Below, piece by piece: positions 25,239 through 33,487 of a DNA stretch of 64,000 bases. Position 1 is the stretch's first letter, and every line of letters starts with the position of its first letter. The DNA lies in NCBI GenBank assembly GCA_963803575.1, contig CAWDMW010000002.1, forward strand, positions 868,001-932,000, written 5' to 3'. Under the pieces are notes generated by a model that did not search any database, was not told where the DNA came from, and worked only from the letters and a program-made list of their open reading frames with translations. The position numbers and the translations under genes were made by a program. Origin of the DNA: CAWDMW01 sp963803575. GTDB lineage: Bacteria > Pseudomonadota > Alphaproteobacteria > Rickettsiales > UBA998.

Positions 25239-26795
25239 ATGACAGAAGCAACAAAAGTCCTGATATATTGTCGTGTTAGCGATACTAAGCAGAAAACCGA
25301 AGGCCACGGATTAGACAGCCAAGAGCATCGCTGCCGTCAATATGCCGCAACACACGGCTATGAGGTCGAGCAAGTGTTTCCTGACGATGCCAGCGGTGGA
25401 GGTGATTTCATGAAACGCGCTGGCATGGTTGCTTTGCTACGCTATCTTGATCAAAACCTCCACACCAATTATGTGGTGCTGTTCGATGATCTGAAACGCT
25501 TTGCGCGTGATCGTGAGTTCCACTTCAAACTAAGACGTGAACTTGCTGCCAGAAGTGCCAACGTGGAATGTCTCAACTTCACATTCGACGATACGCCTGA
25601 GGGTGAGTTTGTCGAAACCATCTTCGCCGCGCAAGGTCAGCTTGAACGATTGCAAAACCGCCGCCAAGTCATACAGAAAATGAAAGCCCGTATGGAGTTA
25701 GGCTATTATGTGTTTAATGCGCCGATTGGTTACGCTTACGACAAGGTTGCAGGGCATGGTAAATTGCTGGTTCGCGATGAACCGATTGCTAGTATTCTCC
25801 AGCAGGGGTTGGAGGGCTTCGCATCAGGACATTTTCAAACACAAGTCGAAGTGCAGCGTTTTTTCGAATCGAAGCCTGAGTTTCCCAAGAATAAGCAGGG
25901 TCGTGTGCATCCCTCCCGCGTGAAGGAAATTCTGACACATAGCCTGTATTCAGGCCATTTAGAGAAAGAAGAATGGAATTTATCCATGCGCAAAGGTTAT
26001 CATGAGGGGCTGATAACATTAGAAACCTTCCAGAAGATACAGCATCGCCTGACGAAACAAGCTAAAGCGCCTGCACGTAAAGACATCAGCGCGGATTTCC
26101 CGCTACGTGGCTTTATCGAATGTGATCATTGTGACAGACCTATGACAGGGTACTGGGCGCAAGGTAAGTATAAGAAGTTTGCCTATTATAGCTGCTACGA
26201 TAAAAGCTGCGAGGGTCGTAAGAAAGCCATTCCACGCGCCAAACTAGAAGGTGAGTTTGAGGAAATGCTCGCAACATTACGACCATCAGAAGACTTGTTC
26301 AATGTCGCCAAAGCAATGTTTAAGGATGCGTGGGATCAGCAATATGCACAGACCGCTTCACTACTCAAAGCCACTAAGCATAAGGTGCTCGGCATTGAAA
26401 AGCAGATGGAGCAATTGCTGGATCGCATTATGGAGTCGTCCAACAGCACGGTTATCGGCAAATACGAGCAACGTATCAGCGAATTGGAGCACGAGAAACT
26501 AATTTGGGCAGAGAAAATGACCTCTCAGCCGCAAAAACACGGCACCTTCGAGGAAATGTTCGAACTCTCCATGAATTTTCTGCTTAACCCGCAGAAACTA
26601 TGGCAGTCCAGCCGTATTGAGCATAAGCGTGCAGTGCTAAAACTAGCCTTCGAAGACCGTATTCCATATCACCGTGACAAAGGACTTCGAACTCCAAAAA
26701 CCACCATACCTTTCAGTATGTTAGCAGGTATTTGTGGAAATAATGTAGAAATGGTGGGCGATGAGAGACTCGAACTCCCGACATCCTCGGTGTAA
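25239..26795 (+). CDS. Large serine recombinase (integrase of the element)
   Basis: A 518-residue serine recombinase that would integrate and excise the element. The N-terminal resolvase domain shows VLIYCRVSD with the nucleophile at S14, and an Arg-rich active-site region follows. A recombinase domain runs from about residues 155-270. A zinc-ribbon region with CDHCDRP and a later pair of Cys lies near 290-330, and a coiled coil follows. The final dozen residues (GDERLELPTSSV) are encoded by the reverse strand of tRNA-Val, so the gene's 3' end coincides with the attachment site. Excision would therefore change the C-terminus of the protein. Confidence 0.92.
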   Translation: MTEATKVLIYCRVSDTKQKTEGHGLDSQEHRCRQYAATHGYEVEQVFPDDASGGGDFMKRAGMVALLRYLDQNLHTNYVVLFDDLKRFARDREFHFKLRRELAARSANVECLNFTFDDTPEGEFVETIFAAQGQLERLQNRRQVIQKMKARMELGYYVFNAPIGYAYDKVAGHGKLLVRDEPIASILQQGLEGFASGHFQTQVEVQRFFESKPEFPKNKQGRVHPSRVKEILTHSLYSGHLEKEEWNLSMRKGYHEGLITLETFQKIQHRLTKQAKAPARKDISADFPLRGFIECDHCDRPMTGYWAQGKYKKFAYYSCYDKSCEGRKKAIPRAKLEGEFEEMLATLRPSEDLFNVAKAMFKDAWDQQYAQTASLLKATKHKVLGIEKQMEQLLDRIMESSNSTVIGKYEQRISELEHEKLIWAEKMTSQPQKHGTFEEMFELSMNFLLNPQKLWQSSRIEHKRAVLKLAFEDRIPYHRDKGLRTPKTTIPFSMLAGICGNNVEMVGDERLELPTSSV

Positions 26796-26827
26796 ACGAG
26801 GCGCTCTACCAACTGAGCTAATCGCCC
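26752..26827 (-). tRNA. tRNA-Val (anticodon UAC)
   Basis: A complete 76-base cloverleaf on the minus strand. The acceptor arms GGGCGAT/ATCGCCC, D-arm GCTC...GAGC, anticodon arm CCTCG-TTTACAC-CGAGG and T-arm GGGAG-TTCGAGT-CTCTC all pair. The 3' CCA is encoded. The loop TTTACAC places anticodon UAC, for valine. Its 3' half is the right attachment site of the mobile element, and the gene remains intact after integration. Confidence 0.95.
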
Positions 26828-26861
26828 GCAAGTTCCAGCCATAATGCTAAGAACACTTGGA

Positions 26862-26890
26862 GGCGCAAGAAACACGATTATTCTTGCGCC
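26862..26890 (-). terminator. Hairpin between HU and tRNA-Val
   Basis: Perfect ten-base arms GGCGCAAGAA (26862-26871) and TTCTTGCGCC (26881-26890) directly after the HU gene in its reading direction. There is no strong T-run after the hairpin on the minus strand, so it may be a weak terminator or a processing signal that separates HU from the tRNA. Confidence 0.5.
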
Positions 26891-26906
26891 GTCAAGCAAA
26901 AAGTGG

Positions 26907-27206
26907 TTACGCAGCTTTGGTATCTTCAAGGTTACCATTTACAGCATCTTTAAGCTGTTTGCCTGGCTTAAATTTTGGCAATTTTGATGCCGCGATCTGG
27001 ATGGTTTCGCCTGTACGAGGATTGCGTCCTTCTGTGGCTTTGCGTTCTGCCACGCTGTATGTTCCGAAGCCTACCAGACGTACTTCATCACCATCTACCA
27101 GTGCGTTAGTGATTGCTTCACAAAAAGCATCCACGGCTTTAACGGCATCTTGTTTATTGAAATCAGCAATGTCAGCAATTGCTGCAACCAGTTCGTTTTT
27201 GTTCAT
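26907..27206 (-). CDS. hup: HU-family DNA-binding protein
   Basis: A 99-residue histone-like protein. The start at 27206 is set by GGAG about nine bases upstream; a longer frame exists but is not supported. The HU arm signature GFGTYSVAERKATEGRNPRTG is clear, and the N-terminus MNKNELVAAIADI is typical. HU dimers bend and compact DNA and assist recombination and replication. The acidic, Ala-ended C-terminal extension of about nine residues is slightly longer than usual. It is the first intact chromosomal gene to the right of the tRNA. Confidence 0.95.
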   Translation of the reverse strand: MNKNELVAAIADIADFNKQDAVKAVDAFCEAITNALVDGDEVRLVGFGTYSVAERKATEGRNPRTGETIQIAASKLPKFKPGKQLKDAVNGNLEDTKAA

Positions 27207-27381
27207 AGTACAGTCTCCTATAGGGTTTTTGAACGTTATTACATGACGCAGGCGCCATGCCATAGAGTAAGTCGTAGCATAAGCATGGAAAAGGAACCAT
27301 GTAAAACGATTTTTGCGTGCTTTAGATAAAAAATCCCATTTTTCAGCTACTTTAGGATTTTCATGCTTCATCTGAAGCAGG

Positions 27382-28626
27382 TTAAGCGCCCAGTTCCTGG
27401 CTTGCCATAGCGGTAGCCTGGCGTTGTTGCAGCACGGCTGCGGTATGGTTGCCAAGCGCGTTTGGATCACGCTCCTGACCTTGCATAGGCTCAGTGGAAG
27501 CACTCGCAGCATCTATGGATGTTGACGGGGTGCGAGAATAGGCCACAATATTATTCTCGCCCTGCATCTTATTAATATTAGCGCCATACATAATGTCATT
27601 GCGTGTAAGTGTGTAAGCTGCTTCCGCGCCGCCCATTTCCAGTGCAACAGTATCTAGTGTGACCAAACGTGTTGGAACGACTGCACCAATATTGGTTTCG
27701 TAAGCAAGCTGACGAGATGCATCCAGTAAGCCGGGATGGTATGTCTCTAATAAGTCTGCCTGTTCAAACTCTGCCAGTTCGCTGAACTTTTTTCCACCCG
27801 TTTGAGCAGAGATTTTTTTCTGTAATTCTTTATCGCTGGCTTTAAGAACGTTAAACACGTCAATGGAATTAACGGGCTGTCGATTATCCAGTTTTCGTTG
27901 CATAGCCTCCAGTTCGTCATAGGCTGAATCGTTTGGATCTAAGCCGGTCATAGCTGTCATAGCTTTGTTAGCAACGTTTGAAGCCACCATACTACCAACA
28001 ATTGATGAACCAAGCCATAATGCACCACCTGCCCAACCTACAGGTGTGGCGCTTAATACAGCTCCGGCAACCACTGGCATAAGTGCAGCTCCTGCTGCTG
28101 ATCCGCCAAATCCTGCTGCTGTACCGCCAACGCTACGCATCAGTTTCTGGTCAATTTTTTGCACTTCTGTGCGTAACTGTTCCTGATCCGGACGCTCTGA
28201 CAGCAAACGCAAATGATCCGCTGTTGCTTCTTCCGGTTTAACGCCAAGCTCTTGTACGATGTCCGCCAAATGAAGACGCGTCAGCTTCTCCATGGATTTT
28301 TCGCTGTCTTTATTGCCACGTACACCGGAGATTAGTAAACTAGCTGCTTTACCGGCTGTACCGATTACAGGGGTTACGCCTAGAACTTTTGAGCCATATT
28401 CTGCAGCAATAGAACCTGTATATTGTACGCCATTAAACACAGCTTCCCCTGCGCCATACTTCACCAGATCGGCTTCAGCTTTGCGCTTATCCTGATAAAG
28501 CCCAAGCAACTCCTGCTGTTGCAAACGTTGCGGAGCGATGGCGGGTGCAGCCATATGACTGGCATTGACGGCGCCATTAGCCATTGGGGGGAGTGCTTGT
28601 GGATGTGTTAAGGTAGCTGTTGTCAT
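27382..28626 (-). CDS. Large Ala/Gly-rich hypothetical protein
   Basis: A 414-residue protein that starts at ATG 28626, which follows GGAGG; a longer frame lacks such a site. Residues about 155-215 are hydrophobic and Gly/Ala-rich (GWAGGALWLGSSIVGSMVA) and may insert in or cross a membrane as a hairpin. The flanking regions are helical and charged. No signal peptide is visible. It is the second gene of an operon with the 556-residue protein upstream, four bases away. Composition resembles secreted or membrane-active proteins without a known family. No function is assigned. Confidence 0.65.
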   Translation of the reverse strand: MTTATLTHPQALPPMANGAVNASHMAAPAIAPQRLQQQELLGLYQDKRKAEADLVKYGAGEAVFNGVQYTGSIAAEYGSKVLGVTPVIGTAGKAASLLISGVRGNKDSEKSMEKLTRLHLADIVQELGVKPEEATADHLRLLSERPDQEQLRTEVQKIDQKLMRSVGGTAAGFGGSAAGAALMPVVAGAVLSATPVGWAGGALWLGSSIVGSMVASNVANKAMTAMTGLDPNDSAYDELEAMQRKLDNRQPVNSIDVFNVLKASDKELQKKISAQTGGKKFSELAEFEQADLLETYHPGLLDASRQLAYETNIGAVVPTRLVTLDTVALEMGGAEAAYTLTRNDIMYGANINKMQGENNIVAYSRTPSTSIDAASASTEPMQGQERDPNALGNHTAAVLQQRQATAMASQELGA

Positions 28627-28630
28627 GATC

Positions 28631-30301
28631 TTACAATCCTCCAATAGCACGTTGCATGTCCTGCAAACGTCCATCTGGTTGCATGTGTGTCAGCATGGTT
28701 GTGTCTGGTGCTACGTCCTGCGTCACTGTTGCGCCAAGAGCGCCACGTTTCAGATGGTGCTGCGTTTCTGCAATGCGCCCTGATGTGATTTCTTCCATTA
28801 AGGCCGCTGGCGTAAGCTGTTGTTCAACGTAGTGGTCAGCCAACTTCATCACATCCGGATGCTCAGGCCCTACTTTGTTGAGTGCTGGTGAACCCATTAC
28901 TAACAGCAAAGACGCCATATCACCTGTCAGGCGACCACCGTTGCTTTTGTAGGCTTCACGCACGTCATGGTACGTATCCATAAGCGGATCATGGGGCATA
29001 ACACGATCCAGCAATTGTCCGGCAATCATCGGAGCCGCCATGACCATCATCATACCTCCACCCATCGCACTACGATCAGAATAATTATTCGCCATCGTTA
29101 CCGCTATAGCATCACTGACTAATGACATAGCCGCAGCGGGTGCCATCTTTCCAAGCATACCGTCACGGGCACGTATCACCGCTTCGGGTGCGTTTTTATC
29201 AAACATGGCATCAAACATGCCTGCCTGATCGTTACCTGTCATATCCTGATACAGATCGGTGATTTGTTCCATTTTATGGGCAAACTTGCTGATCGTGCGA
29301 ATATCACGAATGGCGGCACCTGCATAAAGCGAGCCTTTATACGCCGTTTCGTAGATATTGTGGCTATCCATAACGTTATGCAGCTTGTCTGGTGCATTGG
29401 CAATAGATTCGCCCATCTGATCGCGTCCAAGACGGTTGCTCACAAAATCTCCGGCCTTATCAGCTAATCCTTTGATGCCATCACCAAACTTTTCACCGAG
29501 TGATGACTCTGTACCGCTCAATGACTCGCCTGCATTATCCAAACCATCCACAATCTTTTGACGTAGTCCGGGAGCTGAATCAGTGGCAGCGGTTTGAATA
29601 AACTCTTTAGCTTCTTGTGACTGATGTAAGTTTTCTAACGTAAGCATACCGCCAGACGCATCTTTTACCACTTCGCTAGCAGACGCGAGAGATGCTGTTC
29701 TTGCTTCCTGCGCTGCTTCCCGAAATTCTGCTCGGGCTTCCTGCAAACGGGTACTATCCGTACGTAGAATGGTAGAAACCTGCTCTTTCACATGATTTAA
29801 TGCTTGTGAAGGCAAATGATGCATATCTGACACGTTAGATGCACGAAAAGCGTTAAACGGTGCCATCAAACTTTTGGAAGCAACACCTAAGCCGTTGCTG
29901 ATGCCCTGACCTGTGCTGGCCATCTTATCACCAGCATTTTGTAATATCTCTAAATTAGTAAAGCCACCAATGCCACCAACAACCGACCCACTAACATTTC
30001 CAATGCCGCTAATCAGTCCGCCAAACATTTTCGTGACTAATCCGGCAATCATTGGCATTCCGGCAATACGCATGGGGGTACCAACAAACGATTGCACACC
30101 AGATAAAGCGCCACCTGTTTGTGCCAAAGTCTGGCTTGCACGTGCAACATTGCCTGCTCCGGCAACCGCAGTATTCGCGACCATTGCGCCCCCTACATTT
30201 GCACCTTGCAAGCCAGACATAGCTGTCTTGGCTGCCTGCATCTCTGCTTGAGGATTGGCTGCTAAGGTGTTTAGTACAGTTTGTGCGCCTGGAGGAGGCA
30301 A
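28631..30301 (-). CDS. Large Ala/Gly/Met-rich hypothetical protein
   Basis: A 556-residue protein. A TTG start at 30301 is chosen because AGGAG lies eight bases before it and no ATG is well placed. The N-terminal 130 residues are Gly/Ala-rich and mildly hydrophobic (TKMFGGLISGIGNVSGSVVGG). A long helical, charged middle follows, and a second hydrophobic Gly/Met-rich segment lies near 405-435. It is co-transcribed with the 27382 gene, and the two share this low-complexity style. The pair could be secreted effectors or surface proteins of a host-associated lifestyle, but there is no diagnostic motif. Confidence 0.6.
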   Translation of the reverse strand: MPPPGAQTVLNTLAANPQAEMQAAKTAMSGLQGANVGGAMVANTAVAGAGNVARASQTLAQTGGALSGVQSFVGTPMRIAGMPMIAGLVTKMFGGLISGIGNVSGSVVGGIGGFTNLEILQNAGDKMASTGQGISNGLGVASKSLMAPFNAFRASNVSDMHHLPSQALNHVKEQVSTILRTDSTRLQEARAEFREAAQEARTASLASASEVVKDASGGMLTLENLHQSQEAKEFIQTAATDSAPGLRQKIVDGLDNAGESLSGTESSLGEKFGDGIKGLADKAGDFVSNRLGRDQMGESIANAPDKLHNVMDSHNIYETAYKGSLYAGAAIRDIRTISKFAHKMEQITDLYQDMTGNDQAGMFDAMFDKNAPEAVIRARDGMLGKMAPAAAMSLVSDAIAVTMANNYSDRSAMGGGMMMVMAAPMIAGQLLDRVMPHDPLMDTYHDVREAYKSNGGRLTGDMASLLLVMGSPALNKVGPEHPDVMKLADHYVEQQLTPAALMEEITSGRIAETQHHLKRGALGATVTQDVAPDTTMLTHMQPDGRLQDMQRAIGGL

Positions 30302-30415
30302 GGTGAACTCCTATGTTCAAGGTAATATATCAACTATTAGTATACCGCAAAGTCGCTCTATGGTTTAGTGCTATTATATGAAGTTTTGATGACGGGCTTA
30401 TTTGAAGAAATCTAA

Positions 30416-30453
30416 CGTATGTTCTAAAGCAAGAATTCCTTAGAATACATACG
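30416..30453. repeat. Inverted repeat upstream of fur
   Basis: CGTATG-TTCTAA (30416-30427) and TTAGAA-TA-CATACG (30440-30453) pair over 12 bases with a two-base bulge. It lies between the divergently transcribed 28631 gene and fur. It may be an operator or a terminator-like structure. Confidence 0.4.
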
Positions 30454-30534
30454 AAATGCCAACTCTTGCCATTTCTTGTGCAGCGTGTCATAGTGCCTAA
30501 AAATATTATACTATCTCAATAACAGGTATATTGC

Positions 30535-30939
30535 ATGGAAACGCTTGAAGAACTTTGTCAGCGTATGGGCTTAAAAATGACGGAGCAACGCCGCATTATT
30601 GCGCGTGTGCTGTCTGACGCAAGTGACCACCCTGATGTGGAAACCCTGTATCAGCGTGCCAGCATTGTGGATAGCAACATTAGCATTGCCACAGTGTATC
30701 GTACCGTTAAATTGCTGGAAGAAGCAGGTATCATTGCCCGTCATGACTTTGGTGACGGCAAAGCGCGTTATGAAACTACGTCTGATGACCATCATGACCA
30801 CCTGATTGACGTACGTTCCGGGAAGATTATTGAATTTACTAATGAAGAGATTGAACGATTACAGGAAATTGTGGCAAAAGAGTTAGGGTACAAATTGGTA
30901 GGGCATAAGCTTGAACTCTATGGACTACCTTTAGAATAA
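30535..30939 (+). CDS. fur: Fur-family metal-responsive regulator
   Basis: A 134-residue Fur protein. The winged helix (residues about 1-80) contains MTEQRRIIARVL and the recognition helix SIATVYRTVKLLEEAG. The metal-binding dimerisation part shows DDHHDHLIDV. The C-terminal Cys pairs found in zinc-bound Fur of enterobacteria are absent, as in many alphaproteobacterial Fur/Mur proteins. It would repress iron- or manganese-linked genes when loaded with metal. It stands alone. Whether it senses iron or manganese cannot be told from the sequence. Confidence 0.92.
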   Translation: METLEELCQRMGLKMTEQRRIIARVLSDASDHPDVETLYQRASIVDSNISIATVYRTVKLLEEAGIIARHDFGDGKARYETTSDDHHDHLIDVRSGKIIEFTNEEIERLQEIVAKELGYKLVGHKLELYGLPLE

Positions 30940-31022
30940 AGCGTGATAACAGTCATAAATGCCCGCTGCAACACTTAGGGTGCTGTCATGAAACTGTCAT
31001 CATGCGCTGATACCATATAGTC

Positions 31023-32228
31023 ATGAATGCTGTAGCACGTCCAGATACGCTTGTATCAGCGAATGATCGTACCTACGCCAGATTGCAGGATAACCATCCA
31101 TCTATGCAAAAAGGCGAAGTAGCTACCGCTGAAGAATCACTGCCGTCTATACGTTTGCAACGGGTCAAGGCGGAAGATAGTAAAGAAGGTCTGCACATCC
31201 CTTTTCTGAACGTATCTGTCGATATGGGGCAGTTTCTAACGCAATATAACTCATTGCGTACCACATGTTACGTGGCTCAGGCGCTCTTCCCTATCGTAAC
31301 CAACTATTTTCAGCATCGCCAGGACGGCAATGCTGGCGCGATGTCGCTGACAGATCATCGTCAAGCTATCGTCGATCAATATAATGATACGCCAGTTGAT
31401 GTAAGCAATGCGGTTATCTCAAACTATTTGAGGGCAGAAAGTACTATCTTTGCTGGTATGGCAGTATCTTACGGTGCAATGGAAGTTCAAAAATTAATGG
31501 AAGACTCTAAAGTTGCGCTCGCACTCGAATATGACAAACCGCAGGATGAAGTGACGCTGGGCGACTTAATGCATTCAGAGAATCCAATGGTTCAATCGCA
31601 TTTTCGCCTGTCTTGCTTAAAGAACGCTGTACGAGCCGTTAGCGGTTCCGGGTTTGCATTCAATCTGGAAGCGGGACTTGTCGGGATTGCTGTTGATATT
31701 GGTTTGGAACGTACCGTATTTGCAGCAAAAACCAGCTATGACAAGCTTAAGCATGTGATTAATCATGCACAAACTAACGCGCATTCAGGCAATGCTGCAT
31801 GTGAAATAATGGCCAATGATTTGCAGGAAGTAATGCAATTAATGCGGGAAAATCAGGGGAAAGTACATGTATGTCAGCATGACATGCTGAAACTCCGTGA
31901 TGTCACCGAAATGATTGCGGATGACGTCTTAAAGCAGGTGATGAGTATTGAAGATATGATCGCAGTGATGGGGGGAGGGATCATCAACCCTGATGATCCG
32001 AATCAGTCTATGGAAAACTATCAGGTGTTTCGTTCGCAAAAACTACAATCTCCTGACGTGTGTCATCGTATATTGGAGCAACCGTCTCCCCCCTTGCCTG
32101 TAGCACATGCCGCTTCACCGGAAATTGCTTCACCGGAGGTGAGCCAACATCGTCATGAATATCGTGACAAGCTCATGAATGACCGAGCCAATTTAAATCA
32201 TTTTGAACCTATTACCTATTATCGTTAA
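31023..32228 (+). CDS. Hypothetical protein, donor of a duplicated segment
   Basis: A 401-residue soluble protein of unknown family, with no signal peptide. The middle is helical and contains three scattered Cys residues. The C-terminal tail is Pro/Ser/Ala-rich (SPPLPVAHAASPEIASPEV), a flexible linker seen also in neighbouring peptidoglycan-active proteins. Residues coded by 31971-32007 (GGGIINPDDPNQ) recur in a fragment at 33097-33133, so a paralogue once lay nearby. A weak hairpin followed by TTTTT at about 32439-32459 may end the transcript. Confidence 0.65.
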   Translation: MNAVARPDTLVSANDRTYARLQDNHPSMQKGEVATAEESLPSIRLQRVKAEDSKEGLHIPFLNVSVDMGQFLTQYNSLRTTCYVAQALFPIVTNYFQHRQDGNAGAMSLTDHRQAIVDQYNDTPVDVSNAVISNYLRAESTIFAGMAVSYGAMEVQKLMEDSKVALALEYDKPQDEVTLGDLMHSENPMVQSHFRLSCLKNAVRAVSGSGFAFNLEAGLVGIAVDIGLERTVFAAKTSYDKLKHVINHAQTNAHSGNAACEIMANDLQEVMQLMRENQGKVHVCQHDMLKLRDVTEMIADDVLKQVMSIEDMIAVMGGGIINPDDPNQSMENYQVFRSQKLQSPDVCHRILEQPSPPLPVAHAASPEIASPEVSQHRHEYRDKLMNDRANLNHFEPITYYR

Positions 32229-32258
32229 GCTGCAAATGTATAGCAGCCAGTGTTTCAC

Positions 32259-32357
32259 TTAACGGTGAAGCATACACTTTTCTTTCTCCAACAACTGAAC
32301 ATGCAAAACGTTGTCATTCTCGTTTTTATGCACTCTTAAACAGGGCTTAGTAATAAT
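32259..32357 (-). pseudogene. 3' fragment duplicate of the 33141 gene
   Basis: Ninety-nine bases match 33141-33239 with four mismatches and no gaps. Read leftward they encode the last ~30 residues of the small membrane protein (ITKPCLRVHKNENDN then the tail ending MLHR and the stop). The N-terminal coding part is missing. With the second repeat (31971/33097), this shows that a gene pair was partly duplicated. The gap 32229-32558 otherwise holds only this fragment and terminator-like hairpins. Confidence 0.8.
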
Positions 32358-32521
32358 CATGCAAGAATGTGGCTGTATGGATTAATCCTACTGTAGCGGC
32401 TGGCGGAATCTGGTGGGTTTCTAGTGAGCCTAGCAGCCGGGTGCAGACCCAGCGTTTTTAGCAATTCCATTGTTGACATGGTTTCTGAAACGGAAGAAAG
32501 CGAAGCTAGATTAGCAACCAT

Positions 32522-32568
32522 AAATAGATAAATAGCAGGGTGTTATTACCCCTGCTATTTATCTATTT
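32522..32568. terminator. Perfect 19-bp hairpin after the amidase fragment
   Basis: Arms 32522-32540 and 32550-32568 pair perfectly over 19 bases with a nine-base loop; the GC core is GCAGGG/CCCTGC and the ends are AT-rich. The stop codon of the amidase fragment lies inside it. The AT-rich lower stem gives U-runs on both strands, so it should terminate in both directions. Confidence 0.65.
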
Positions 32569-33110
32569 AACGCTGTTTCTGGTTTTCGTACATCCGGAGT
32601 TACGGGTGGGGTGAAAGATGTGTCTATGGCAACATCCTGACCAGCAGGATTTACGGAAGAAGAGTTGGATGCTGAAACTTGAGATGTTTCCTGTTGATAT
32701 CCACGTGTTTTAGCAAAAGAAGCAATACCTTGCGCTACGGCATTACTATATTGATCAATAAAATCAGGATGTTGAATTTTTTTCAAATCTTCGGGATGAT
32801 CAACAAATCCACCTTCAAGAACAATTAAAGGGCGATCATCTGCATTGTGATCTTTAAAAGCGGTTAATTCTTTCACGGCCGTTTGACTCTCATGCTCAAT
32901 ACGGCGTACATCGTAATTCTGTGATTTTATATTAGCACCAATCGATTTAGCTAATGCTTCGCTGCCTTTGCCATCACCAAAAAATATTTCTAATCCCTTT
33001 GCCTGACCTTCATGCATGTTATTATGTACAGTAATAAAAATAGCTGCGTCTATGTCATTCGCATGGGCTACACGCTTGCGTATTTCGAATGGTAATGGGG
33101 GAGGAATCAT
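32559..33110 (-). pseudogene. N-terminally truncated N-acetylmuramoyl-L-alanine amidase
   Basis: The readable part (183 codons) matches the second half of zinc amidases of the Amidase_3 family, with RVAHANDIDAAIFITVHNN (zinc ligand H29) and the catalytic IVLEGGF (E99). The first half, with the DPGHGG zinc ligand and the first Glu, is missing. Homology ends at about 33096, exactly where the copied segment of the 31023-like gene begins, so recombination replaced the 5' half. Without two zinc ligands it should be inactive. The C-terminal tail is Ser/Pro-rich, like other wall-acting proteins nearby. Confidence 0.8.
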
Positions 33111-33133
33111 TAACCCTGATGATCCGAATCAGT
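33097..33133 (+). repeat. Copy of a 37-base segment of the 31023 gene
   Basis: It matches 31971-32007 with two mismatches, both at third codon positions of the shared peptide GGGIINPDDPNQ. After the repeat this copy reads FAV and stops, as though it were the end of a paralogue of the 31023 protein with a shorter tail. It marks the breakpoint of the truncated amidase. Confidence 0.8.
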
Positions 33134-33140
33134 TTGCTGT

Positions 33141-33374
33141 TTAACGGTGAAGCATGCATTCTTCTTTCTCTAACAACTGAACATGCAAAACGTTGTCATT
33201 CTCGTTTTTATGCACTCTTAAACAGGGCTTAGTAATAATATAGTACGACACCATACCGACCATTAAGGCAAACGCAGCACTAAAGAGAAATTTTGGTATG
33301 TGTGACAAGAGCGTTGTTATATCATCATCATTATTCTTTGAACTTTGCATTTGCTTGGTACCACCTATCATCAC
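33141..33374 (-). CDS. Small single-pass membrane protein
   Basis: A 77-residue protein with a charged N-terminus, one membrane segment (about residues 30-48, FLFSAAFALMVGMVSYYII) and a basic then acidic tail. The start is uncertain: two adjacent ATG codons lie at 33374 and 33371, with a further Met at residue 9. The last 33 codons are duplicated at 32259-32357. The family is not recognised. It is transcribed away from proS. Confidence 0.6.
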   Translation of the reverse strand: MMIGGTKQMQSSKNNDDDITTLLSHIPKFLFSAAFALMVGMVSYYIITKPCLRVHKNENDNVLHVQLLEKEECMLHR

Positions 33375-33487
33375 AATACTTTAAAGAATGTATACTGTAC
33401 AAACAATAGATTGTTGCTCTATTAATATTCTGGATGACATTTGCAAAATGCTTGCAAAGCCTAGTTATTCCCTATACAGCAGAATCT

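Larger units (their letters stand above)
2807..26795. mobile_element. Integrated mobilizable element (IME-like), tRNA-Val site
   Basis: About 24 kb between the polyprenyl synthase gene and tRNA-Val. It contains mobC-like frames, a relaxase, a VirD4-type coupling protein, small transfer proteins, ParDE, ArdA, cargo genes and a large serine recombinase that reads into the tRNA 3' end. These are the parts of an integrative mobilizable element. No VirB4, VirB6, VirB8-11 or pilin genes were seen, so it should depend on a helper mating pore. The right end is well supported by the tRNA-recombinase overlap. The left end is placed between 2807 and 3028 only by gene content, because I could not find a convincing attL copy of the tRNA 3' sequence there. 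Confidence 0.8.

Noticed and set aside
30009..30320. Cys/Arg-rich frame overlapping the 28631 gene start.
   Set aside because: It lies in another register of a well-supported gene and shows typical shadow composition.
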